This document shows, one piece after another, positions 11,701-23,700 of a stretch of 64,000 nucleotides of DNA. The notes under the pieces were generated by a model. The model saw only the letters and a list, made by a program, of their open reading frames with translations, was not told the DNA's origin and did no database searches. Origin of the DNA: Leptasterias polaris (lineage: Eukaryota > Echinodermata > Asteroidea > Forcipulatida > Asteriidae); contig JAZGTN010000037.1 of the NCBI GenBank assembly GCA_037783415.1, positions 3,782,001-3,846,000 of the forward strand, in the 5' to 3' direction. How positions within the stretch are numbered: position 1 is the stretch's first letter; the number at the start of each line of letters is the position of its first letter. The translations under genes and the position numbers were made by a program.

Positions 11701-14700
11701 ACTGGCTCCCTATACAACAGCGTATCAAATTCAAGGTTCTTCTTCTTGTGTACAAAGCTCACCATAAACAGTCGCCATCCTACATATCTGACTTACTACA
11801 GCTGCAACCACCACGCAGACAGCTTAGATCATATACATCTTCTCCTCAGTTTATCGTGCCCAGAACCCATGCTGTGTCATTTGCAGATCGCTCACTCTCC
11901 TGCTATGGACCAAAAGAATGGAACACTCTTCCAAATCATATCAAGGATGCTCAGACTATTCATATTTTCAAGAAACTGCTCAAATGTTATCTTTTTCAAG
12001 AAGAGTATTGTAATTAATTTCATGTAACTGTCTTGAGCGCCTTTGAACAATTTTTGTTGATTTTGGCACTATATAAATGTCTTCTGATTGATTGATTGAA
12101 CAACATCTCCTACACCTTCCAGCAGCTCCTCGTCATTCAATATGAAATGCTGCTCATGCTGACTTTGATTGCATGCGATCTCAAGGTCTTCAACGGGAAG
12201 TGTTGGCCATTCGAACTTGACAACATCATGAGCTATCTGATTCAGCCACTATGACTGATCAGATGGTTGGTCAGAGGTGGGAAAATTAAGTGGTACATCT
12301 GTAGAGCTATCCATTTGTGCAATTTTCATTGCCAACACTGTGGTGAATGCATCAGTAGTGAACTGCAAGAGGTCCTTAGCATGATTGAAACAGTCCATCA
12401 CTCTCTTCTTCACTGACTTGTGATTGAAGTCCTGTTTCAATTGATAGAGAGTTCCGCGCTCTGCAGCACTTTCTCCCTTGAAGAATGTATTCATTGTATT
12501 CTGCATCAGTAGCCCGCGTCTGTGGAACTCTTGGGGGCACTGAACCAGACCTTCAAGCCTATCTGTGGGTGTGCTGCCACCAGCTCTTGCTCGTTTCGAG
12601 TCCACCATTCTTTCCACCGAGAGTCTGTCTCCAAAGCAAAGAATAGGATGCAGTTGGTCTCCCACATTGGGTACAAACTGATGAAGATACTCCATAAAAC
12701 GGATTGTACCTGGTGTGCTCGATGGATTCTCCTCCAAAACTCCCAAGGTTTGCAATTCCACTCTTCTGATTCATTGCATCAGTGTACTGATGTGTTAGTG
12801 CTGGAGAACACTTGACCTTTTTCAGGAATGGGAAATTCCGCTTCAAGATACGTTCTACAACCAAAACTGCCCTTTCTTTCAAACCATTCCAGTCAGAGAC
12901 TCACTTGGTAGAAACCTGGAGAGAGAAATATCTTTGGCTTTGATGACTGTCACATCACCACGGTCAGTGAAGGAAACACGATTTCTTGCAGCAAATGTCA
13001 ATGCCCACATTTTAAATTTGTTCTCATGTTGGAGTGATTGATGTCTTGCCGTTGATTGAATTTGCACATTATCCCACACAACACAATACCCAGGCTCGTC
13101 TTTGGCAATGATCCTCTTGTCTTCAATTACCTGTTCCATCACTGGCTGCTGCTCACCAACCGATGGGTCTTCTTTAGTATGTATTTCATCATCAGAGGTT
13201 GCATTGTCCTCCCAATCACCTGGTGTTGACCACTCATCTGGTATATTTTGCAGTTCGCCATCACTCTCTTCAAGGGAAGAAGTGCTTGATGTAAAATCAC
13301 TGTAAGATCTGCTTTTTTCTTGACTTTCATCCATGAAAAGCTTACGCTTGGTGTTACCCAACTGGAGACTTGTGTCATTACTATGAACAACTCTTTCCCG
13401 TGCTTCAAGGGACTCGACTAAATCCAGTTGCCACTGTTGTTGCCTACTCATAGCATCATTCCTGACTGTATCAATGGTTGTCATGGTACCATGTAGACTC
13501 TTACAGATACCCAGGCTATTCAAGCTCCCAATAACCTTGCTGCTTGATCCATGCTTCCATAGTTGAATAGAAATGCAGCCCTGGATGAAATTGAACACTT
13601 TGCTTTTACATGAATACAAAATTATTGACAATAGGAATCCCATGCGCATATCGCTGATGTGTTTTACATCTTCAGGTGATTCTGCCTTCTTTCCACAAAA
13701 ATATTTGCCCTTCTTCCATGTTGTTTGATCTGGAAGGGCCGACTTCAGTACTTGCACTAGCACAGGCATGTGACTGGCGGATTCTTCAACAACATTCCCC
13801 CAATGGAAATTTGTGATATTATCAACATTTATTTGATTTTGTAGACAGCTTCTTTTGGGGAAAGATTTAATTTCTCTTCGAATACATTTGTTGATGTAAT
13901 TTCTGAACTCTCTTCTTGCAGATTTGCTTTTCATAATAATGCTAAAAGCAATATCATATCTGCTCTTCTTGATGGCTTTTGTGGCTGTGAGTTTACAAAT
14001 ACTGGAATCTTTAGAGTTTGTTTTGGTGCAGGAGTGGAACTAACTCTGGGAATTTTAGGGGTTCGTGCCACTGGTGTACTTATAACTCTTTTCTTTACTC
14101 GACATTTTGGTGAAGACTTCTTTTCTCTCTTCATCTCATTATGACAGTCAAGACATATAAATCCATCATGACCATTGAACTGATCAGGTTTCATGCCACA
14201 AAACTTTAGACTGACTCTATTCCATCCTCTAGAGCGTCTTCCAAATGGTGACTGACACTTCAAACAGTTTGCAGTATCCATTGTTGTAAATGCTGTGGCT
14301 TGACCTTGATGGTAGTACAAGTTTTGGGACAAAGATTAGTTTTTAGGCCATAATAACTATTGCTTGCGGGAGAACTTACTCTGATTAATTCTTCAGCTGT
14401 CGTCTATCAAAAGGACAGACACTGTGTTGACAACGAATAACTGTTGTAAGCATAATTTGCCCTGTGAGTTTTAAAAATAAATAAATATAAATATGCAAAT
14501 AAGAGTAAATGAAATATTTGTGGCAAATTATTCTTGTTTAATACAAAGAATCATGTTTGCAGATTTAGGATTTGCATTCTTTTAAGTTTTACATGTCTAA
14601 AATTCCTTTATTTTCATAACACAAATTTATGTTTGTTTTTGTATTTATTTAGCGACACATTTAAACTACATTCTTTTGTGAAAGTTAATGTTTAACACCA

Positions 14701-17700
14701 TTTTGTTAATAGAATTTGTAACAAAGACATGATTGTTAAACTATTTAGATTTATAAACCAATCCATTAAGGCTTGCCGATCATATAAACTGCTTACTTCT
14801 ACTTCTACTTTGTTAGTCGGCAGGATCCATAAGTTAGGACATAAACGCCAAGGAACAATTGTAGTTAGGATTCTTGCTCAAGAACACGAGTGACGCTGTA
14901 TGTCAGCGCGCATGCGCATTAGCAAACATCATGGATGCCGGGCAGTCAAATCAAGTCAGTAACGCCTCAGATTTTCTTCATAAATTACACCAAAACGAGC
15001 GCGCACATTTTCGTCTTAATGTGCTGTCCACAAATGAGCTACAATAAGTGACAACTGGGGGAAAAAACGTGAGTTTCTATTTGAAAAATTATTTCACCTC
15101 CTGGAGGTACATGGGCGTAGGGCCAAGGATCGGAGGAAGTCCAGAGTATTGGGACTATTAATAGGGCTAATTCCAGTAGGCATACCAAGAATGATAAGTC
15201 AAAACCTTTGGATGTTGATTTAAAATATTAATAATGAAAGTATTTATGATTTATGTACATGTACATGTTGATGTAGCACTCTTAGACAAAGGTATCACAC
15301 TCGCAGCCCTACCAACTAACTAAAACAATAATAATAACACTCGGCTCTTAATGTAGCGCAATTCAAAAATTATCATTGCGCTTCACAAACAAACAAGAAC
15401 AACATCAGCAATGTGAACACTAGAATAAATGGGTTTTGAGATTGCGCTTGACGACATCAACTGTTGGAGATGATCTTATGGTCTGTGGTAACTGGTTCCA
15501 GAGAGTTGGCCCAACCACACTGAACGATCCATCGCCTATTATCCGTTTGTTACTTCTACTAATACTATGGATGGTAAGACAAGTAATGTCCTGGTTTGAA
15601 CTTAGACCTTCCCTCCATGGTAAATGGGTGACAATGCAAACTGTGTAAGATAGACCAGCGACAGATCATTCAGAGCTTTGTAATTGTAGATATAGAGTAG
15701 TGTTTTAAACTTGATTCTTTTGACAATATAAACTAAGGCAAAGCAATGAGTGATGGTTAAATAAATATAGAGTGGAGTGTTTTGATGGAAATGAGAAGTT
15801 CTCTTGCCAAAGGCACTTTGGATTACAAATAAATGCAGTGAAACAAAAATGATACCTAGGGGTGAGCTTTTATATCTGAACTTTCCAATTACAAAACATT
15901 GTTCCTTGGCAGATGTGTATGTGGAGGTCAACTTCTTCCCTGAAATATCAACATTTTCTTCATAGTCCTTGGGCCAACTTCACAAAGAGCTAGGATTGCT
16001 CTATCAATTTTATTTGCTAAAAGCAAAGTGTGGTGTCACAATACAAATCACTTTGGTGGTATTGACAACTCATCTTAAGATGAATCTTAGTGCTTTGTGA
16101 AATCAAGCCCTGGAACTTCATTTTGGAAGGTGCAGTGCTATTTTTTGTTTTGAGTAAAACTGAAAGAACTTTCCATTCAAATATCAGAACTTTTTGGTCG
16201 GGCTACTTTTTAGGAGCACCAAGTCCCATTCCATGACAATGTAGAACATGATCTCTCAGTGTAATGACATTCAGTACTTTTCTCATTCCCACGTTTTTGC
16301 TTACAGTTGCCTGTGACGGACTTCTCCAACTATGCTGACCTGAGGGAATTACTGTGGAGTCTACGATCGACATTCAGAGAGTTTCAACATCATGAGTGTA
16401 TTGAGAATGAGTGCATCATGCAGAAACTCAAACACAGGCTTGATTTTCTCAAGGTATAGTTACATTTTTGGTGCTTTCTCATGCAACTCAAGATTATGTA
16501 ACGAATACATCTACATGTATATCACTAGGGCCCAATTTCATAGAGCTGCTTAAGCACAAAACGTAGCTATAAAGCACCCCCAAAAAATTGCTTACTGGAA
16601 TGTACCAGCAAAAATACCATGGCTCATGTACCATCTATGACTGGTATCCTGCTCCTTTGCAATAAGCAAAATATTTTTAATCAACATTTTTCTGCTTAAG
16701 GCAGCTCTATAATTTGGACCCAGAGCCCAATAGGCTGTGAAAGTCTGGCGCGTAAGGAAAACGAGAAAACAACACGACCGAAGACTACATTTTTCTGTGA
16801 AATCAAATCTTTTAAAACTCTATTGACAACAATTCTTGGAAGTAAAAATACCCATAGCAATTTGTTATAAATACTGTTTGAATTTTTATATGATACAAAT
16901 AGTTTGTTAAAATTAGCATAAAACAAACTTCAAACTTGGGACAAGTTTCCCTTTTTTTTCAGAAACCCCATTTGCAAATCATGCCTGAATTTGTGCGAGC
17001 ATGACATAATGTTTAAAGATAGTACATAGGTTGAATGATAACATGGTTGTCAGTTGGGCACAATTATTGTACGGGAAATTGAGGTCAAGTTCTATGATGT
17101 GTAGTATCTTTATTAAAATAACTGTTAAATTTCTTTAGTAAACGCCATTGTTTGTTTCTACAGATTGAGAATCAAGCGGTGTACAAAGTGCATTCGGACA
17201 ACCGTCTGAGTGACATGCAATGTCTCCTTGAGGATGGATGTCAAAGGACGGAGCATCTCCAGTCACCGAGTCAGATGAGAACCATCTGGAGTCAGATCAA
17301 AGATGCCCTGGACGTCTTCACCAAGAAATTCCTGCCTCATATGCAGGAAGAAGAAGAGGTATGGCGACTATTTTGCTTTCAAGCACTTTTACATTAATGA
17401 TTCATATTGAGTTTTTCTACTTTATAACTTTTTTTGCGTTTTGAACCTGAAGTACCCAGCTTTTTGAGTTTTTTTGAAATTTTGTGTAAATAAAGTCTTT
17501 GTTCAACCCAAAATCAAATAAAGTCTTTCTCACCAAACAAATTAAATGGTAAATTTATTTTTATTCTGTTGAGTAGCTAAGGGGCCGTTCACAATTATCA
17601 ACATTTTCACGAGTGTACAAACCGTACGCTGGGGGGGAGGGGGGTAAATGCCCGCCGCACGTTTTTTTTTTTTTTTTTTTTTCGATAATGCCCGCCGTAC

Positions 17701-20700
17701 GCTTTTTTTATTTTTTTTATGTCGATCTGTTTTCTCGCCCGTCGCCGCCACAGCCGACATTGCTCACATACCCACGCCGCAACCGATGCCGAGGGAGCAC
17801 TGCTGAGCCGGTCGCGCGCTCCCGAGCCAGGCGCCCCGCATCGGGTGATCCCCCGCACCGCATCCCATGAACTTGTGTACAGCGTAGTCCTGCACACGTA
17901 CATGGAAATGTACCGTATGTACATGTATAGTCCGTATCCGCTGCATGTTTTTAACGGCCGGGCCAGCCACGTCTTGTCTGCCACACACACACATGTCCCA
18001 CACGCGCGCACAAACAAGAAGAAGACTGCATGGACAAGTTAATTTTATGTATAGGGTAAAAATTATTAAAATATTATAAATAAACTAATCGGTTTTAAAG
18101 AGAACATTTGTAAATGTTTTATTGCATTGTAAAAAGCTTCAGTAATTTAATAATTTAATAAAAAATACAATTAGCGTAATAAAACATTTATTATATATAT
18201 ATCTGTTCATATTTTTAAAAGAGGGGATTACCTCTTTTAAAAATGCAGTGTTCCCAAACTGTGAGTGCAAATTTTTGCGCAATGCCCCTTCCGTTCCCTA
18301 GCTACCTGTAGAATATACACCACTGACACACGCAATTGCATCATATCAGCGCATTTTCAACCAGTGTTGTTCAACAGCAATGGCGGACAATTCATCTAGC
18401 TGCGCTGTTGACCTAAAACTAGTAAAAGGTCAATTGTGGAAATTCCTCACTCAAAAAGGATGTATCGTCCACAAGAACCCAATCAACAAATACATGGAGT
18501 TTGTAAATGCTTTTGTGTTTGTGAATGATCAACGCAAACGAGCAGATGTCGTGTGTGAGGGCCAGAAATTGTGGCGGAATGCAGGCCGTGAAAAACTGTT
18601 CGACGAAGTAGTTGATCAAGTGTTATTGAAGATGAAACGACGAGCATCAAATCAGAAGGGGACGATAAGGTCATTCTTCAAAGCTGTTCCAAAGGTAGTT
18701 TTTCTTTTATTTTAAACATGAAATTTATGCCCAAAGAGTGCGAGTTTGTGAATTGCAAACAAGGGTATTTTTTGTGGTATTTTGACAATCGAACCATGGA
18801 GGAAGGGGATGTCGGACACTTCGTACCTTTACCTTTTTGACAAAAATAATTTATCAATAAAACTTATTTATCAATATTAATTGAATACGTTATATAAGAA
18901 AAAGCTAAATATTTTCTTCTTATTCGTTTTAATATTTTAGATTTCTTTATATTTTATATGTATATATTTTTTTACAATTGTTCATTTCGACAACAATTGT
19001 TATTTATAAAAAATTATTATTTTCAATTTTAAATTGATGTCTGTATAGTTGTTCAGTCATTAAAAACCATAATCAGTTCAAGGTACGAAAGGTACGAAGT
19101 GTCTTGTATGGAGGTACGAAGTGACTCGGCTCACGGTACGAAGTGTCCAGGGTACGAAGTGTCCAAAGTCACTTCGTACCTCGTAAAAGGTACGAAGTGT
19201 CCCGGGTACGAAAAGGTAAAGGTACGAAGTGTCCTGACACCGAGGAAGGATCGAACCACCATGGATGGAGCAATAAACAAAACATGGCTCCATGATGATC
19301 GAACACAGTAGGGCTGTGACTGTGAGGGTAGGGGGCCTATGTAAGTGGAAATGTATGAAATTATAATCACAATGATTATTGTTTGTTTATATAATTTTTT
19401 TTTATCGGGTGATGTCTCAATTTTAAAATTGTTGACGTCCTGATAAATAACATTGCAGCCATCCTGAATGAAACTGAAAAAGAACATTGGCAAGTTCATT
19501 TCATTTTTTTTTTTTTTTTTTCACTCAATGAAGATTGTCATGTCAGTTGTGAAAAGTACCATACAGTGTTGGTCCTTGCTCTATGATATAAATAAGCCTA
19601 CTTGAATTCTTTTCTTTGTTCCACATTATTCCCTCTTTTTTAAATTTCATGATATAATTAATGTCTGACCTTTGTGAATGAATTGATGAGAAATATCTGG
19701 CCTTTATAGGTCAGTTCCAGTACACATGATCAGGCTGAATGAATCTTTAATACACACAATTATTTAGTTTATTTTTGATTTTTCATTTCAGACAACAGCT
19801 GTTGATCAAGTTACTGATGACACTGGCCAGCCAGAACCAAAGCCAGTTTTTGTGACAGCTCAGGTGCCAGAGGAAACGGTTGCGTCTTCACTTCTAAATG
19901 ACTGTGCTGTTCAGAGTCATGTTTTGGATGGGCAGATAAACGCAGTTTCGTTCATGTGTCAGAAATTGAACATCTCGCCAGATAAGCTATTTACTGAGGA
20001 TATAAAGTCTCATCCTGAATTCATGAGAGCCCTGACGTCAGTGTCGGCTTCAGCTAAGGATCATTTCCCTCTAGTTTCCAAATGGCAGAAACATCAGACT
20101 TTTGTGAAGAAAGCTTCCGTTGTTCAACAAAGACATCATGAGGCAGAGACCGGTTTAACTGAACTGTCCCAGCATTTGCAAGAGATAGCACAGCTAAAGA
20201 TCGTGAGTGGAAATCTTGGATTGCAGCTCAAGTCGTGTCAACAGAAACTTACGAAAATGTTGGAAATGCTTCCAATTCTTTTCAATGTGAAAACTGCCCT
20301 AGAAAATGCCATTGACAGTCTGAAGGCTAGCGTAAGGGCACAGAATGCCAGAAGATTCAATCGGCTGTCAGGCAACTCCGAATACAATCTGGTAGCTGGG
20401 AATTCACTCTGCCTGAGTTGGGAAAAAGCAACAGAGAAAATTACTGAAATGGAAGCAGATGGAAACAAAGGTGTTTTCAATCCTCTGAATGCAGAACAGT
20501 TGCTTTCATTCCCTAACCACAAGGACATGTGCCATCGCTCAGGCATGCTGGGAGTTCCAGGCCGTATTATAGCTGAACACTTTGATTTGACCAATGACAA
20601 CATAAAGAACGTGGTTGATGAACTTTTAGAGGTGTTTCCTTTGCTTTGCGTTGCCAAAGGGGGCCATTATGTTCTTTTGGACTATGTTGAGCTGGTGTTC

Positions 20701-23700
20701 TGTCCAAATCTTGTGTATGAGCTCCTAACCCTTGATTCTGTCAAGAAGACTGAGGATTTGCCAAACACTCCACAGTCTAGTAGTTCAGATGATGGAATTT
20801 TTTTCTACCAGAAACCAGGCCCTACACCACTGCAAGAAAAATACCCCCAGCTGCTTGATGTTATGATGAACTTTGTACGCATCCATGGTTTTGGTGCTCA
20901 CATACGCAGACGAACTGGTACTGCAACATCCTGTGGAGTCACCCTGAACGATGTTCGGAAACACCTGCTTGAGAATGTGGAGGGCCTAGATAACATATCT
21001 CGCACCAAAGTGTACTATCTGATGCAACCTGCACGATCCAACTCGCATGAAGCTGCCCGACACAAGGATGCACTTGATATACGGATCGGTACCAAGTCAT
21101 GTGATGTCAGCAAAGACAATCCAAATGCCCATGAATACTTTGCGACCGTCTCGAATGTGCGACAGATGTGTGCCATGTACCCGGATGAGTGTGTGGTATT
21201 TTCATGCGATAGCAAGGCCAAAATCCATATAGGAGGACAGGCTGTTTCAAGGTACCACCAGTTGAGAACCTTTTTTCCAAGTGATGATGTCCCACATTAT
21301 GCTGATCATGACTTCCCAGTCCCAGGTTACTTGATTGAGCCTGATGGCTACCTGCAACTCCAGTTGAAGGATGAGCAGAGAGTCTTTGGAAATGCACTTG
21401 ACCGCCTGAACATGTACTGGGATGGGAGGGTCCACGATGGATTTAGGATCACTTCAAAACCGGTGTTACCTGATGCCAACGGTGAAAATGGGACTCATGC
21501 CGTTGTTAGAAACATGTTCAAGTCAAGTCTCTGTGTGATCCGAGAGGATGCCGAATTGTCAGACGTCCTTGAATAGTGGAAGTTCCTTTCTAAACATATG
21601 GACAGACGAAGTGGTTTTGTGTGCTTCCGCAAGGGCAGTTGTGGAATTGCCGCATGTGAGTGCAGAGGAGATGAAATCACAGCTTCTAAAGTGTGGAAGA
21701 TACCAAGTGGCGACAAGTGGCTGTTCCCTCCTATAACCCCTGACCCCGAGCACCCAGGCCATTACCAGACGCTTCACCAGTTGGAAAGATCTTTGGTCTT
21801 CAGCAGCCCAGATCAGCACTTAAAGAACTTTGAAGCAAAGAGTTGCACTCATTGCAGGTAGGTGTAGCTCTGAAGTCTGTTCAAAATTTATTTCAAAGCA
21901 GCATATGCACATTGCCTTCCGGACACATTTACATTATTTTGGACCACAGAATTCTACATGAAGCAGAAATGACTGGTGGGCTAGAATTTGTTCATTGCTA
22001 ATTTTTATCCCCTCACAGTCTGCTCTTGGTGTAAATCAATTGTCTTCAAGTTCCATATCATATATGCTGCACAGCAATAAACTGATTCACTCTTTTGTCT
22101 TTTCTGTACTTTTAGATATATCTTCACCAGCAAAGCTGATGAAGAGAAACACGTAAAATTTATTCATGGTGGATTACGTGCTCTAAGACTAAAGGATGCC
22201 AATCAAGACAAGACCAGCCACAAGTGCCCAGTGTGTGATGCCTCTTTTTTGACTCGGTATCAACTTCTGAAGCACCAGAACCAGGCCAGCCACAAACTAA
22301 AGAAAGGAAGACCTAGCACGAACTGAATTATTTTATAAAGTTTCATGTCCAGAAAGACATAATCTGTTCATTTGCCATGTGTTAAACTAAAGGCACTGGA
22401 CACTATTGGTAATTTCTCAAAATAATTGTTAGCATACGAGCAATGGAGAGCTGTTGATATTATAAAACATTGTGAGAAACGGCTCCCTCTGAAGTAACAG
22501 TTTTTGCGTAAAAGGTAATTTCACTCTAATAATAATAAGTCTTGCAACTTCGATGACCGATCGAGTCCAAATTTTCACAGATTTGTTATTTTATGCATAG
22601 GTTGGGATACACCAAGTGAGAATACTGGTCTTTGACAATTACCAAAGGTGTCCAGTGCCTTTAAAGTGGCAAGCGTGCTTGCATTAAACAGTGTTTGCAT
22701 GTAATTAAATCCCATGCAAGTATCTACATGTACATGTATGTAAACTTGTGTGAAAAAAAAATCAACATTTTTTTTCGTACACTTTTAGGGGGGGGGGGGG
22801 TCTTGAAAAAGTGTACTCTTTGTACACTTGTGAAAATGTTGATAATTGTGTACTTAACCTTCAGACAATTTGTTAAATCTTCTCTAAGGTCTTCTTTGAA
22901 TAAAAACAGTTTACATGTTAAAGGGACACGTTGCCTTGGATCGGACGAGTTGGTCTATAAAAAGCATCTGTGACCGTTTGTTATAAAATGCATATGGTTA
23001 GAATGATGTTTTAAAAGTAGAATACAATGATCCACACAAATATGCCTCGAAATTGCGTGGTTTTCCTTTTACATCGTGAACTAAAACGGTCGGCCTTTTT
23101 GTGGAGTCAAATTTTTGACTCCCTTAATGGCGGACCGTGTTAGTTCGCAAAGTAAAAGGAAAACCACGCAATTTAGAGGCATACTTGTGTGGATCATTGT
23201 ATTCTACTTTTAAAAAATCTTTCTAACCATATGCATTTTATAACAAACGGTCACAGACGCTTTTTATAGACCAACTCGTCCGATCCAAGGCAACGTGTCC
23301 CTTTAAACTGTGTAAACAGTTCAATTTACATGAATATATGATAAAATATGCTTTTGAAAACAGTGGCATGATCTGTGTTCTGTATTGATACATTCACCAC
23401 ATGGTATCATACTGTAGGCTGGCATAGTTTTATCTATCACTCAAAACCACAGTGGATGATATTGAGTGGTCAGACAGTAGGAGGGTTAATCAGTTATAAT
23501 TCCCACTGAACACACGGTTTCGTCAACAACCAAGCCTGTCTGTTTTTTTCCTGTGCAGTTCTTCCAGCCGTTATTGATGCAGTATTTCACATATGACGAG
23601 CTGAAAGAGATTCGATATAAGGTGATAGAGAAGCATTCTCTACATACCAAGTATTGTTCAGAACAAGACAAGGAGTCATCTCTTGAGGATACTTCAGGTA

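Larger units (their letters stand above)
8546..12100 (+). mobile_element. CR1/L2-type LINE inserted in the DUF6589 gene
   Basis: This is a 3.55-kb non-LTR retrotransposon with an AP endonuclease and reverse transcriptase, and a short 3' UTR ending in a GCACTATATAAAT core and a TGATTGATTGA tail. There is no ORF1 and the element starts close to the endonuclease, so it is 5'-truncated. It is flanked by CAACATCT duplications. Frame breaks in the endonuclease region make it inactive. Confidence 0.9.
6935..14281 (-). pseudogene. DUF6589-type gene, frameshifted and split by a LINE
   Basis: Minus-strand coding pieces read N to C: 14281-13931 ([10 protein letters not shown], a C-x2-C...ICLDC zinc-binding segment); 13934-12879 ([14 protein letters not shown], and [19 protein letters not shown], the conserved 'DN.Q...RHQ' region); 12882-12559; 12761-12109 ([26 protein letters not shown]); then, across an inserted LINE, a PHD finger (8521-8252); and a C-terminal block (7279-6935). 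From recall, this block order matches the DUF6589 family of invertebrate genomes, whose cellular role is unknown and which may come from a mobile element. Breaks seen: frame changes near 13960, 12885 and 12770, an in-frame TAG at about 12246, and a frame change near 8525. It lies antisense in FBXL5 intron 1. It is not functional as it stands unless the breaks are assembly errors. Confidence 0.75.
5713..16306 (+). other. FBXL5 intron 1 (10.6 kb)
   Basis: Donor GTAAGA, acceptor TTGCTTACAG. It contains an antisense DUF6589-type pseudogene (6935-14281), the LINE that splits it (8546-12100), a SINE copy, and unclassified repeats at 5891-6005, 15326-15945 and 15971-16110. The parts at 6200-6930 and 7280-8250 show no supported gene. 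Confidence 0.8.

Noticed and set aside
21480..21576. Short intron removing the TAG of the nested gene
   Set aside because: A GGTGAAA donor and ATAG acceptor exist, but the interval is open, coding-like and lacks a pyrimidine tract.
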